The notes below the pieces were generated by a model. That model saw nothing but the letters and a program-made list of their open reading frames with translations. It ran no database searches and was not told the DNA's origin. Of a stretch of DNA of 64,000 nucleotides, positions 32,982-42,197 are shown one piece after another. The first letter of the stretch is position 1. Each line of letters begins with the position of its first letter. Source of the DNA: Maritalea mediterranea (GTDB lineage: Bacteria > Pseudomonadota > Alphaproteobacteria > Rhizobiales > Devosiaceae); assembly GCF_021568695.1 (NCBI RefSeq), contig NZ_JAKGTI010000003.1:150043-214042 (forward strand), in the 5' to 3' direction. The translations under genes were made by a program, and so were the position numbers.

Positions 32982-34082
32982 ATGAAAAGACGCGAGTTTT
33001 TCAAAAAAGCTGGGGTGAGCGCTGTTGGTGCAGCCGGTGCCGCGACATTGGCCACGCCTGCGCTTTCACAGGGCAATATGGAATGGATTGCCGTTTCAGC
33101 ATTCGGTAAAGCCGGCCTTTTGGGCGCGGCGCTGGACAAATTTGCTGAAGATGTCGCCACCATGTCCGACGGCAAATTGTCCATCAAAACCTATCATGCT
33201 GGCGAGCTTGTGGGCGGTTTGGAAGCGCTGGACGCTGTTCAGTCCGGCACCGCGCAAATGGGCTTTGGCGCGCCTTACTATTGGGAAGGCAAGTCTGACA
33301 GCATCTCATTTGTGGCGGCCATGCCTTACGGTTTGAACGCGCAAGAGCAAAACGCGTGGTTCTATTATGGCGGCGGCATCGAAATGGCCGACCGTTTGAG
33401 CTACAACCCACTTGGCGTGAAGTTCCTGCCAATGGGCAACACCGGCAACCAAATGGGCGGCTGGTATGCCAAAGAAATCAACACTGTTGATGATTTGGAT
33501 GGCCTCAAGTTCCGTATGCCAGGTCTGGGCGGCGAAGTGCTGAAGACATTCGGCGTGAACGTTGTTCTGCTGCCAGGTAACGAAGTGCTGCCGGCTTTGA
33601 CTTCCGGCGCGATCGACGGCACCGAGTGGATTGGCCCTGCGGCAGACCTGGGCGCTGGCTTCTTTAAAGTGGTCAACAACTACTACTATCCTGGCTGGCA
33701 CGAGCCTGCCACTGTGTTGGATGCCTTCTTTGATATGCAGGCATGGGACGCGCTGGATGATCAGACACGTGGTGTCGTTGAACGGGCAGCTGCTTCCACC
33801 AACCTTTGGATTCTGTCGCGCTTCCAGGCGGTGAACAATGCGTCACTGCAAAAACTGATCAACGAGCACAATGTGAACCTGCAGCCTTATTCTGACGAAT
33901 TGCTGCAAGCGATTGGTGAGCGGACAGCGGAAGTTGTGCGGGACCGCGCTACTGTTTCACCTGAAGCATCAGAGCTTTACAACTCATTGATCGAATGGCG
34001 TCGCACCATGGTTGAATGGTCAGGCATTTCTGAAGGTAAATTCATGAATGCACGGACTTCAGCCAAGTTTGAAGCCATTTAA
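32982..34082 (+). CDS. TakP-like TRAP binding protein (2-oxoacid type)
   Basis: This 366-aa binding protein resembles TakP/DctP7, the pyruvate and 2-oxoacid-binding TRAP proteins: GGLEALDAVQSGTAQMGFGAPYYW, GLKFRMPGLGGEVL (ligand-binding Arg in FRMPG), LLPGNEVLPALTSGAIDGTEWIGP and NNYYYPGWHEPATVLD. The N-terminus MKRREFFKKAG followed by a hydrophobic stretch looks like a Tat signal, as is common for this subgroup. The start at 32982 has GGGAGGA upstream. It is first in a P-Q-M operon and faces a sensor kinase pair that may induce it. Confidence 0.92.
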   Translation: MKRREFFKKAGVSAVGAAGAATLATPALSQGNMEWIAVSAFGKAGLLGAALDKFAEDVATMSDGKLSIKTYHAGELVGGLEALDAVQSGTAQMGFGAPYYWEGKSDSISFVAAMPYGLNAQEQNAWFYYGGGIEMADRLSYNPLGVKFLPMGNTGNQMGGWYAKEINTVDDLDGLKFRMPGLGGEVLKTFGVNVVLLPGNEVLPALTSGAIDGTEWIGPAADLGAGFFKVVNNYYYPGWHEPATVLDAFFDMQAWDALDDQTRGVVERAAASTNLWILSRFQAVNNASLQKLINEHNVNLQPYSDELLQAIGERTAEVVRDRATVSPEASELYNSLIEWRRTMVEWSGISEGKFMNARTSAKFEAI

Positions 34083-34097
34083 TCGACATGTCTAAAA

Positions 34098-34127
34098 GAG
34101 CCGTCGGCATCAGTCGGCGGCTTTTTT
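34098..34127 (+). terminator. Hairpin terminator after the TakP-like gene
   Basis: AGCCGTCG and CGGCGGCT form an 8-bp stem (one G-T pair) around GCATCAGT, followed by six T. It is internal to the P-Q-M operon, so it should be partial and would raise binding-protein mRNA relative to the permeases. Confidence 0.8.
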
Positions 34128-34152
34128 GTATCTGGGAGCGGGGGGACGCTTA

Positions 34153-34911
34153 ATGGCTGGCCTTGTTGGTGCTCTACAAAAGGGATGGGCCCCTGTGTGT
34201 AGAGCCATATCTAACGTATATGTGCGGACAATTGTGGTGCTGGCGGTATGTTATGCCATAGGCTTTGCGGTCGGGCTTGGCTTTCAGGACCGTGCGGGCA
34301 CCCATGCAAAAATTCATGCCATTGTGGCAGGCATTCTGGCGCTACTGGTTTTTGTGGCCGACACAGATGTGCGGCGCAAAGTGGCCAATTTCATTGATCG
34401 GGTAAATATGGTGATCGGCCACATTATGGCCTGGACCGCCCTTTTGCTGGTGCTCAATGTGTTTTTGGTGGTGGTGCTGCGCTACGTCTTTTCGATCGGC
34501 GAAGTGTGGATGCAGGAAAGCTATATCTGGATGCACGCCTTTATCTTTATGCTGGGGGCGGGCTACACGATGTTGCATAATGGGCATGTGCGCATCGATT
34601 TGATCTATGCCGGTGCGAGCAACAAATATAAAGACATCATCAATATCGCCGGCACGGTCTGTTTTGGATTTCCGGTGCTGTGGTTGATTTATTGGCGCGG
34701 GTTTGATTTTTTCGATCGGTCTTTCTCGCGGATGGAGGGCAGTGCTGAAGTGGGCGGTTTGCCCAATCTGTTTATCCTGAAAGGGGTAATTCCGGCGATG
34801 GCACTCTTATTGGGGCTGCAATTGATTTCGATGAGTTTGCGGGCCATTGATCGGCTGATCACAGGTGAAACCGTGTCGTTGGTCAATGATGATGAAGAGG
34901 TGATGGCATGA
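34153..34911 (+). CDS. TRAP transporter small permease, long form (DctQ/TakQ-like)
   Basis: This 252-aa small permease is longer than a standard DctQ because two extra N-terminal helices (about residues 25-45 and 53-67) precede the DctQ core. The core is clear: VLRYVFSIGEVWMQESYIWMHAFIFMLGAGYTMLHNGHVRIDLIY. This longer form is typical of the TakP-type systems. The ATG at 34153 follows a G-rich ribosome site; an in-frame TTG lies nine codons earlier. It overlaps dctM by 4 nt. Confidence 0.9.
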   Translation: MAGLVGALQKGWAPVCRAISNVYVRTIVVLAVCYAIGFAVGLGFQDRAGTHAKIHAIVAGILALLVFVADTDVRRKVANFIDRVNMVIGHIMAWTALLLVLNVFLVVVLRYVFSIGEVWMQESYIWMHAFIFMLGAGYTMLHNGHVRIDLIYAGASNKYKDIINIAGTVCFGFPVLWLIYWRGFDFFDRSFSRMEGSAEVGGLPNLFILKGVIPAMALLLGLQLISMSLRAIDRLITGETVSLVNDDEEVMA

Positions 34912-36284
34912 CCCCAGAACTTCTTGCCTTTATCATGTTCGGGGTCACGATTGTGGTCCTTATTCTTGGGTTTCCGGTAGCGCTGACGCTGGCCGGGTCG
35001 GCCATCTTTTTTGCCTTTATCGGTGATCAGCTTGATCTGTTCCGCTTTGCCTTTTTGAACCTGTCGCCAACGCGGATTTTCTCGACCATGAAGAACGAGC
35101 CGCTGGTCGCTGTGCCGCTGTTTGTTTATATGGGCGTGGTGCTGCAACGATCGGACATTGCCGGGCAATTGCTGGAATCAATGGGTCAGTTGTTCGGCAA
35201 AATGCGCGGCGGCCTGGGCTATTCTGTGGTGATTGTGGGCGCGCTTTTGGCGGCCTCGACCGGCATTGTGGGTGCCACTGTGGTCACCATGGGCCTGATG
35301 AGCCTGCCGGTAATGCTGAAAGCCGGGTACAATCCGAAAGTAGCCTCGGGTATTATTTGTGCCTCGGGCACGTTGGGACAGATTATTCCGCCTTCTATTG
35401 TGCTTGTGCTGTTGGCCAGCATTTTGCAAGGCGTGAACGAGGAAGCGGCAGCGCTGACAGGCAATTTGGCCCCCGATCCGGTGACAGCGATTGATTTGTT
35501 TGCCGGTGCGCTTGTGCCAGGTTTGATGTTGGTTGGGCTTTATCTTGGCTGGGTGTTTATTCTCACTCTGGTGCGTCCCAACGATGTGCCTTCAATGAAG
35601 GATGAAAGCATCAATGCGCCTTCGTTTGGCACTTTGCTGAAAGCGGTATTGCCACCACTTATTCTGATTGTGCTGGTGCTGGGGTCCATTCTGGCGGGTA
35701 TTGCCACGCCGACGGAATCTGCCGCGGTGGGGGCGATCGGTGCGATGGTTCTGGCCTGGCAATCGAAAAAGCTTAGCTTTACCCTGTTCCGGGATGTCGG
35801 GCTGGAGACGGTGAAAGTCTCTTCCATGGTGTTCCTGATCATCATCGGCGCGGGCTTGTTCTCCACCGTGTTTAAAGGCTTTGGTGGGGATGATGTGATT
35901 GCTGATTTCTTGCGCAATCTGCCGGGCGGCGCTTTCTCCGCCTTGCTGCTGGTGATGCTTTTGATGTTCCTTTTGGGTTTCTTCCTGGATTTCATCGAGA
36001 TCATCTATGTGGTGGTGCCGATTGTTGGCCCGATCCTGATTGCTTTGGGCTATGACCCGTTGTGGCTCGGCGTGATGATTGCCATCAACCTGCAAACCAG
36101 CTTTTTGACGCCGCCCTTTGGGTTCGCCCTGTTCTATTTGCGCGGGGTGGCACCGAAGGACTTCAAGACCCGCGATCTTTATGCGGGGGTCCTGCCCTTC
36201 ATCTTTATCCAGGTGTTGGCGTTGGCCCTGTTGTGGGTGTTCCCAAGTTTGGTGACGTGGTTACCGGATGCGCTGTTTTCTTAA
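34908..36284 (+). CDS. TRAP transporter large permease (DctM/TakM-like)
   Basis: This 458-aa large permease has about 12-13 hydrophobic segments. DctM blocks include GFPVALTLAGSAIFFAF, NEPLVAVPLFVYMGVVLQRSDI, GIVGATVVTMGLMSLPVMLKAGY, GTLGQIIPPSIVLVLL, GIATPTESAAVGAIGAMVLAWQ and FLTPPFGFALFYLRGVAP. It is the translocating subunit for the TakP-like binding protein at the head of this operon. A stable hairpin follows its stop. Confidence 0.94.
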   Translation: MTPELLAFIMFGVTIVVLILGFPVALTLAGSAIFFAFIGDQLDLFRFAFLNLSPTRIFSTMKNEPLVAVPLFVYMGVVLQRSDIAGQLLESMGQLFGKMRGGLGYSVVIVGALLAASTGIVGATVVTMGLMSLPVMLKAGYNPKVASGIICASGTLGQIIPPSIVLVLLASILQGVNEEAAALTGNLAPDPVTAIDLFAGALVPGLMLVGLYLGWVFILTLVRPNDVPSMKDESINAPSFGTLLKAVLPPLILIVLVLGSILAGIATPTESAAVGAIGAMVLAWQSKKLSFTLFRDVGLETVKVSSMVFLIIIGAGLFSTVFKGFGGDDVIADFLRNLPGGAFSALLLVMLLMFLLGFFLDFIEIIYVVVPIVGPILIALGYDPLWLGVMIAINLQTSFLTPPFGFALFYLRGVAPKDFKTRDLYAGVLPFIFIQVLALALLWVFPSLVTWLPDALFS

Positions 36285-36314
36285 ACACAACGCATGATTT
36301 CACACGAAGTTGAC

Positions 36315-36340
36315 AGGCCGCCCCTCCGGGGCGGTCTTTG
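36315..36340 (+). terminator. Terminator after the second TRAP operon
   Basis: AGGCCGCCCC and GGGGCGGTCT form a 10-bp stem (one G-T pair) around a TCC loop, followed by TTTG. It lies 30 nt after the dctM stop and separates it from the cytochrome gene. Confidence 0.82.
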
Positions 36341-36408
36341 ACATTGTTGACATATTGATTGGGCATCGGAATAGTTCGATCCGGTCGGGCAAAAAGAGGG
36401 AGAGATAT

Positions 36409-37296
36409 ATGCGGCGAATTTTTATCATATTGCTGGCGCTGGTCATTGTTTTGGGCGGTGCCGCCGCGATCTATTTTCTTCGGCCCATTGAAGGTCCGGT
36501 GCGCGACTTGAGCCTGACGGCAGATGTCGAGCGCGGTCAATATGTGATGCGACTTGGTGGCTGCGTGGCCTGCCATACGGACTTAAAAAATGACGGGGCA
36601 CTTTTGGCCGGTGGACCACCGCTGAAAACCCCCTTTGGCGACTTTATTGCGCCTAACATTACATCCCATCCTGACGCGGGCATTGGCGATTGGAGTGTCG
36701 AGGAATTTGCGCGCGCCATGAGCGTTGGCGAAGGGCCTGGAGGCAAGCATTATTACCCCGCCTTTCCCTACGACAATTATACCGTGATGAGTGATCAGGA
36801 CATTGTTGATTTATATGCCGCGTTGATGGCAAGCTCACCGGTGGCGGAGAAAGCACCGGATCATAATCTCGGCTTTCCGTTTAACATCAGGCTGGCCATG
36901 TTGGGCTGGAAAAATTTGTTTTTTGAGCCCCGCCGGTTTGAGCCCAATCCCGAAAAGTCAGCCCTTTGGAACAGGGGCGCTTATTTGGCGCAAGGCCCGG
37001 CCCATTGTGGCGCCTGCCACACCCCAAGAAATATTCTGGGCGCCTCCGACACAAGCCAATATTTTATGGGTGCGCGTGGTGGCACCGGCGGATCCTTCGT
37101 GCCGCCGATCACCCCTGAAAGCTTGAAAGCCGATGGCTGGGATGAAGCCACGCTGACCGATGCGCTGACGGGCGGTTTTACCCCTGATTTTGACACGTTG
37201 GGGGGCTCGATGGGGGAAGTGATCAATGAATCGCTGGTGCATTGGACAGAGCAGGATATTCAGGCGCTGGTGACCTATTTGCTTGAAGGCGAGTGA
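36409..37296 (+). CDS. Membrane-anchored diheme cytochrome c
   Basis: This 295-aa cytochrome has one N-terminal helix (IFIILLALVIVLGGAAAIYFL) that anchors it in the inner membrane, facing the periplasm, and two c-type heme sites: CVACH (about residues 50-54) and CGACH (about 202-206). Each heme domain has a later Met-containing loop (NITSHPDAGIGDWSVEEFARAMSVGEGPGG in the first). The pattern resembles cytochrome subunits of membrane dehydrogenases such as gluconate or alcohol dehydrogenases, but no dehydrogenase is next to it. The start at 36409 has GAGGGAGAG upstream; the longer open frame runs through the terminator. Confidence 0.9.
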   Translation: MRRIFIILLALVIVLGGAAAIYFLRPIEGPVRDLSLTADVERGQYVMRLGGCVACHTDLKNDGALLAGGPPLKTPFGDFIAPNITSHPDAGIGDWSVEEFARAMSVGEGPGGKHYYPAFPYDNYTVMSDQDIVDLYAALMASSPVAEKAPDHNLGFPFNIRLAMLGWKNLFFEPRRFEPNPEKSALWNRGAYLAQGPAHCGACHTPRNILGASDTSQYFMGARGGTGGSFVPPITPESLKADGWDEATLTDALTGGFTPDFDTLGGSMGEVINESLVHWTEQDIQALVTYLLEGE

Positions 37297-37317
37297 TTTT
37301 TCGAAAGTGAGATCAAA

Positions 37318-37929
37318 GTGACATTGGAATTTTTTCTGACCTCTCTGGTGGTGGTTTTGCTGCCGGGCACCGGCGTTATTTATGTTTTGGCGATCGGACT
37401 GTCGCGCGGGTTTAAGATGAGCGTGATGGCAGCATTTGGCTGTACGCTGGGGATCATTCCGGCTGCCCTAGCCAGCATTGTGGGGCTGGCAGCCATTTTA
37501 CACACCAGCGCGTTGGCGTTTCAACTGATCAAATATGCGGGCGTGGCTTATTTATTCTATATGGCGTGGGGCATTTTGCGCGAGGGCGGGGCGTTGGACG
37601 TTGAAAAAGCACCCGATGCGAAAAGTGCATTAAAGACGTTGCGCGCCGGCGCATTGTTGAATGTTTTGAACCCAAAATTGTCTTTGTTTTTTCTGGCCTT
37701 TTTACCGCAATTCGTGCCGACATCGCTCACCAACCCCACACCATTAATGCTGAGCTTGGCCGGCATATTTATGGCAATGACCTTTATGGTCTTTGTGGGC
37801 TATGGGGCCTGTGCGGCGCTGGCGCGGGATTTTGTTCTGTCGCGACCCAATGTGTTGGTTTGGCTGCGGCGCGGCTTTGCGGGCACATTTGGTTTTCTCG
37901 GCCTCAAACTTGCATTTTCGGACCGCTAG
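37318..37929 (+). CDS. LysE/RhtB-family exporter
   Basis: This 203-aa membrane protein has about six helices of the LysE/RhtB amino acid and metabolite exporter family. Signatures are the N-terminal LLPGTGVIYVLAIGLSRG, FQLIKYAGVAYLFYMAWGIL, and LRAGALLNVLNPKLSLFFLAFLPQFV. The start codon is GTG. It follows the cytochrome gene by 21 nt and may be transcribed with it. Substrate is unknown. Confidence 0.88.
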   Translation: MTLEFFLTSLVVVLLPGTGVIYVLAIGLSRGFKMSVMAAFGCTLGIIPAALASIVGLAAILHTSALAFQLIKYAGVAYLFYMAWGILREGGALDVEKAPDAKSALKTLRAGALLNVLNPKLSLFFLAFLPQFVPTSLTNPTPLMLSLAGIFMAMTFMVFVGYGACAALARDFVLSRPNVLVWLRRGFAGTFGFLGLKLAFSDR

Positions 37930-38007
37930 CTTCAGTGGGCCGCTTTGCGATCATCTGACAGAGCTGTGCCGCGCTTACGCGCCCTCAGCTTGTTGCGTTG
38001 GAGAGCG

Positions 38008-39597
38008 TTAGCAGGCGTCCCTTATTTTGAGGGCTTCGGTGATGGTGAGCGTGGTGTGGTCTTTAAATTTCGGGTTTTTGTCCGGATAATCTGACCTGTA
38101 ATGTCCGCCGCGGCTTTCAGTGCGCGCGAGGGCCGCCGCCGCAACGAGGGTGGCTGAGGTGGTCATATTGAGATAAGAGCGGGTCACATCGCGGGCCGTG
38201 AGCTCCAGCTCTCGAATTTCGCGCAACGCCGTTTTCAACCCCTCTTCTGATCGCTCCACCCCGACATAGTCGGTCATGATATGGCGCAATTGTTGCACCG
38301 CGGTGAGATTGCGCAAGAGCTGTTCGGCCTCCTGGCCCTTCTCCTCGTCCCATTCGATGCCGAGATAGGGTGGCAAGCTTTTATTGATTGGCTCCAGGCC
38401 GGAAATGTCTTCGGCAATACGGGCGCCGAACACCACCGCCTCCAACAAAGAGTTTGATGCTAGACGGTTGGCCCCGTGCAGGCCGGTGCACGAGGCTTCG
38501 CCGCACACCCAAAGGCCCGCCAGCGACGACCGGCCGCGATCATCCACCTTCACCCCGCCCATATGGAAGTGGGCGGCGGGGGTGACAGGAATCATGTCTT
38601 TTGACGGGTCGATGCCCGATTCTTTGCAATAGTTGGTGACGGTGGGGAAAGCATTGAATATCCGGTCGCCCAAGGCATCGCGCGTGTCCAGAAACACTTT
38701 GCGGCCCTGCTGGATTTGCCGGAAATTGGCGCGGGCCACAATGTCGCGCGGGGCCAGTTCCGCATCTTTATGCTCATCCAGCATAAAGCGCTCGCCCTTA
38801 TCATTGACCAGAATAGCGCCTTCGCCGCGCAGGGCTTCGGTGGCCAGCGGCGCCGGGTCCTGCCCCACGGCCATAGCGGTGGGGTGAAATTGAACAAATT
38901 CGCTGTCGGCGATGATGGCCCCGGCGCGGGCGGCCATGCCCATGGCATGACCGCGCACGCCGGGTGGGTTGGTGGTGACCGCATACAGGCCACCCAAGCC
39001 GCCAGCGGCCAACACGGTGGCCCGGGCGCGGATCAGGACCGGTTCGGCATAACGGTCACCCAGTTTGCGGGCATAGACGCCGATCACACGGCCATCGGCG
39101 CGGGCCAGGTCTACGGCGGTGATCCCTTCGACGATGCGAATAGAAGGGGTGTTGCGCACTTCTTCGATCAAGGCACGCATAATCTCGCGACCTGCCCGGT
39201 CACCGGAGACGCGCACCACCCGATTGACCGAATGCGCCGCTTCTTTTGACAGAACAAAACGGCCATCCGGATCACGGTCGAACGGGGTGCCCCATTTGGC
39301 CAGATCTTCAATTCGTTCTGCCGCTTCGGCGGCCACCGATTCGGCCAGCTCAAAATCAACGATGCCGGCGCCGGCAATATCTGTGTCGCGCGCATGGGCT
39401 TCGGCACTGTCGCCTAAGCCCACCGCGGCGGCCACGCCCCCTTGCGCCCAGCTGGAGGATGCGCCCAGGCCCAATGGCTTGGGAGACAGCACGGTGACCG
39501 GTCGCGGGGCCAGCTTGAGGGCACAAAACAATCCGGCAAGGCCCGCCCCCACAATCAGGGCACCTTCGGCATTTAATACATTGTCATAAATGGTCAT
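38008..39597 (-). CDS. nadB: L-aspartate oxidase
   Basis: This 529-aa FAD enzyme oxidises L-aspartate to iminoaspartate, the first step of de novo NAD synthesis. The FAD-binding GAGLAGLFCAL lies at residues ~17-27, followed by SSSWAQGGVAAAVG, the capping-domain HPTAMA with GARGMA-like HAMGMA, and the active-site region PAAHFHMGGVKVDDRGRSSLAGLWVCGEASCTGLHGANRLASNSLLE. The C-terminal helical domain is complete. Iminoaspartate passes to NadA, encoded about 1.5 kb upstream on the same strand. Two unrelated genes lie between the two, and nadC is not in the window. Confidence 0.96.
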   Translation of the reverse strand: MTIYDNVLNAEGALIVGAGLAGLFCALKLAPRPVTVLSPKPLGLGASSSWAQGGVAAAVGLGDSAEAHARDTDIAGAGIVDFELAESVAAEAAERIEDLAKWGTPFDRDPDGRFVLSKEAAHSVNRVVRVSGDRAGREIMRALIEEVRNTPSIRIVEGITAVDLARADGRVIGVYARKLGDRYAEPVLIRARATVLAAGGLGGLYAVTTNPPGVRGHAMGMAARAGAIIADSEFVQFHPTAMAVGQDPAPLATEALRGEGAILVNDKGERFMLDEHKDAELAPRDIVARANFRQIQQGRKVFLDTRDALGDRIFNAFPTVTNYCKESGIDPSKDMIPVTPAAHFHMGGVKVDDRGRSSLAGLWVCGEASCTGLHGANRLASNSLLEAVVFGARIAEDISGLEPINKSLPPYLGIEWDEEKGQEAEQLLRNLTAVQQLRHIMTDYVGVERSEEGLKTALREIRELELTARDVTRSYLNMTTSATLVAAAALARTESRGGHYRSDYPDKNPKFKDHTTLTITEALKIRDAC

Positions 39598-39849
39598 AGG
39601 CGAGTGGCTACCTTATCGCGCTGGCGCGCATTTACTTAACGGCCTATATAGATACATTGATTGGTTCGGGTTGCAAAGGGTGGAAAAATGCTCTCGCCTA
39701 GACATTTGGAAAGTCTGGCATAAGAGGTTTTGCCTCGTCTTATCAGGACGGTGGGGGATAGAGTTCTAAGGCGGCCCAGTTGAGGCCGTGGGTTGCAATA
39801 TAGGCCATGATTCCCATTTATGAGGGGTATGAATTGAATGGAGTGTGAC

Positions 39850-40356
39850 ATGAAGCGATTTTTTGCGGCGGTCGTGGCCGCTTTGGGGCTGATGGCGACA
39901 TCTGCGCTGGCGGAAGAGGCGGGACGAATTGGCGTCGACTGGGTGGGCAATGACATTGTGGTCGAGGCCGTGCACGATCTGGAAGTGGACGGGATCACTT
40001 GCCACTTGGCCTATTTTGATCGCGGCATGATTGACCGGTTGACCAAGGGCAATTGGTTTGAAGACCCCTCAAACTCTTCCATTGCATGCCGGGCTACCGG
40101 TCCGATAGTGATCGGTGATATCGAGCTGGATCAGGACGGTGAGGAAGTGTTCAAGCATGGGCGCTCCTTCCTTTGGAAGAAGCTTGTGGTGAACCGGGTG
40201 TATGATGCGGCCAACAACACCATGATCTATTTGTCGCACTCGCGGCAGGTGACCGATGGCTCCGCCAAAATGGCAATTTCTACCGTACCTTTTTATGGGG
40301 TTGAGGTGACCTGGGACCCGGAATTCTGGCCCGATGGGCCGCCCAAGGCAGAGTAA
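39850..40356 (+). CDS. creA: CreA family protein
   Basis: This 168-aa protein has a signal peptide (cleaved after SALA) and the CreA pattern: DIVVEAVHDLEVDGITCHLAYFDRG, SSIACRATGPI, KHGRSFLWKKLVVNRVYDAANNTMIYLSHSRQVTDGSAKMAISTVP. Two conserved Cys probably form a disulfide in the periplasm. CreA has no settled function. GGAG lies upstream of the ATG at 39850; four earlier in-frame codons are possible. It points toward a ClpP-like gene and shares a terminator with it. Confidence 0.9.
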   Translation: MKRFFAAVVAALGLMATSALAEEAGRIGVDWVGNDIVVEAVHDLEVDGITCHLAYFDRGMIDRLTKGNWFEDPSNSSIACRATGPIVIGDIELDQDGEEVFKHGRSFLWKKLVVNRVYDAANNTMIYLSHSRQVTDGSAKMAISTVPFYGVEVTWDPEFWPDGPPKAE

Positions 40357-40370
40357 TCGCGGACCAAATC

Positions 40371-40400
40371 AGTGCCCCGCCGATCATGCGGGGCACTTTT
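40371..40400. terminator. Bidirectional terminator between creA and the ClpP-like gene
   Basis: AGTGCCCCGC (40371-40380) and GCGGGGCACT (40388-40397) form a perfect 10-bp stem around CGATCAT, followed by TTTTG on the plus strand. It lies between the two convergent stop codons. Confidence 0.85.
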
Positions 40401-40402
40401 GC

Positions 40403-40999
40403 CTAATGTGATCCGATGGGCTTGGTAAGCAGGCGATATTTGCGGATTTCACTTTCAGACATAATGTGGATATCGTCCGCCGGGGCAGCCTCCAGCGTGA
40501 ACCAGTAAAACTGATCGCTCCCCAGCATGGTGTGCGCATATCTGGTATATTTGGCGTGCTCCCCTGAAGAGCGCGGAAATTCGGCGCCGTCTCGTTCCCC
40601 ATCGGACCAAGAATGCACGCCAATAATCGCGCCGCGCTCCATGGTGCGTTCAACCCCGGCCAGAAACAGATCAACACCGCCCGAATAAATCTCGGATTCA
40701 GAATGCAGCATGGTTTTAAACCGGTGCTTGCGCAAATAATAGCCCAGCTTGATCATCATATCATCGTCAGTCGAGCCATCGATGACATGCATCAGGATCG
40801 TGTCCACTTGCGGGTTTTGCTGATGCAGGCGCACAAACTGGCTATAGGTACGTGAGGTGATCTCATAATCCATATGCACAATATTGCCTTCCACCTCGAA
40901 ATCGGTGCCGGCAAAGCTATGCTGGGGCACCATGGCGGCAAGCAGCAGGAAAAGTGCCCCGATTGGGAAAAGAGATTTGATGCGACGAATTACAATCAT
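40403..40999 (-). CDS. Secreted ClpP/crotonase-like protein (COG3904-like)
   Basis: This 198-aa protein has a signal peptide (MIVIRRIKSLFPIGALFLLLAAMVPQHSFAG). The mature part resembles periplasmic ClpP-like proteins: TILMHVIDGSTDDDMMIKLGYYLRKH, then SEIYSGGVDLFLAG with the Ser of SGG at the nucleophile position, and AIIGVHSWSDGE with His. These line up with the Ser-His pair of ClpP-fold serine peptidases. I recall relatives under COG3904 and sometimes miscalled alpha/beta hydrolases. Peptidase activity is unproven. It is convergent with creA and 118 nt downstream of nadA on the same strand, behind the nadA terminator. Confidence 0.6.
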   Translation of the reverse strand: MIVIRRIKSLFPIGALFLLLAAMVPQHSFAGTDFEVEGNIVHMDYEITSRTYSQFVRLHQQNPQVDTILMHVIDGSTDDDMMIKLGYYLRKHRFKTMLHSESEIYSGGVDLFLAGVERTMERGAIIGVHSWSDGERDGAEFPRSSGEHAKYTRYAHTMLGSDQFYWFTLEAAPADDIHIMSESEIRKYRLLTKPIGSH

Positions 41000-41070
41000 G
41001 GCCGGTCCTTTTGTAAATTTCGCCCAGCCTAGCGAAAAGCCAAATGCAAAAGGTTAAGGGGCGCAACGAA

Positions 41071-41097
41071 AAAAGCCGGGTCCAATGCCCCGGCTTT
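41071..41097 (-). terminator. Terminator after nadA
   Basis: AAAAGCCGGG (41071-41080) and CCCGGCTTTT (41088-41097) form a perfect 10-bp stem around a 7-nt loop. On the minus strand it lies 20 nt after the nadA stop and runs into TTTTTTCG. Confidence 0.88.
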
Positions 41098-41117
41098 TCA
41101 ACTCAGACCGTGCTGAT

Positions 41118-42197
41118 CTATTTCTTGGTGGCTTGTTTGTCTTTGCCAAAATTGATCATGCGCTCGACCGCGCCGCGGGCTTTTTCCGCGATTTCGGGAT
41201 CAACGGTCACTTCTTCCGTGCCGGTGTGCAAGGACCAGAGCACATTTTCCAGATTGATGCGCTTCATGTGCGGGCAGATGTTGCAGCCTTTAAGGAACTG
41301 CACGCCGGGGGTTTCGGCGGCCACATTGTCCGACATGGAGCATTCGGTCACCATCACCACATTGGCAGGGCGCTCGGTTTTGACCCAGTTGATCATGCCG
41401 GATGTGGAGCCGGAGAAATCGCACGCGTCGATCACTTCGGTCGGGCACTCGGGGTGCGCGATGATTTTGGCCGTTGGATAGGCCTGACGCAGCTCTTCGA
41501 TGTCTTTGGCGGTGAAGGTTTCGTGCACTTCGCACGCGCCAGCCCAGGTGATGATTTTCTTCTTGGTCTTTTTGGCGGTGTTTTGCGCCAGATATTGATC
41601 GGGAATCATCATCACCGTGTCGCTGTCCAGCCCCTCAACAATGTCGAGCGCATTAGAGGAGGTGCAGCAAATATCGGTCACAGCTTTCACCGCAGCGGAG
41701 GTGTTCACATAGGTGACGACGGGCACACCTGGATATTGCGCACGCATGGCCATCACATCTTCCGGTGTAATGGACGAAGCGAGTGAACAGCCGGCGCGGC
41801 TATCCGGAATCAGAACGGTTTTTTCCGGGTTTAGCAGCTTTGAGGTTTCCGCCATAAAGTGCACACCGCACTGAATGATGGTTTGCTGTTGAACCTTTGT
41901 TGCCTCGATGGCCAGTTGCAAACTGTCGCCTACAAAATCAGCTACGCCATGGAAGATTTGCGGGGTTTGATAATTGTGCGCCAGAATCACGGCATCTTTC
42001 TCGCGCTTCAGCCGGTTAATCTCCCGGATCAGCGGCGCATAGAACTGCCATTCGATCTCTGGGATACGGTCTTTGACATGTTCGTAAATGTCCGCCGTTT
42101 CCTTTTCCACCGCCTTGGTGAATTTGAGATCATATTCTTTGCTTAAAATTGCACGCGCTTCATCCATGGGGGTCAACGCGTTGATCAATTGTACCAT
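41118..42197 (-). CDS. nadA: Quinolinate synthase A
   Basis: This 359-aa [4Fe-4S] enzyme condenses iminoaspartate with dihydroxyacetone phosphate to quinolinate. Cluster ligands are expected at C110 ([12 protein letters not shown]), C222 (WAGACEVHE) and the C305/C308 pair ([11 protein letters not shown]). [16 protein letters not shown]-like substrate region, [16 protein letters not shown] and [10 protein letters not shown] blocks are all present. The start at 42197 has AAAGGGCG upstream; the longer frame runs 36 codons back through the upstream region. It works with NadB encoded on the same strand beyond two other genes. Confidence 0.95.
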   Translation of the reverse strand: MVQLINALTPMDEARAILSKEYDLKFTKAVEKETADIYEHVKDRIPEIEWQFYAPLIREINRLKREKDAVILAHNYQTPQIFHGVADFVGDSLQLAIEATKVQQQTIIQCGVHFMAETSKLLNPEKTVLIPDSRAGCSLASSITPEDVMAMRAQYPGVPVVTYVNTSAAVKAVTDICCTSSNALDIVEGLDSDTVMMIPDQYLAQNTAKKTKKKIITWAGACEVHETFTAKDIEELRQAYPTAKIIAHPECPTEVIDACDFSGSTSGMINWVKTERPANVVMVTECSMSDNVAAETPGVQFLKGCNICPHMKRINLENVLWSLHTGTEEVTVDPEIAEKARGAVERMINFGKDKQATKK

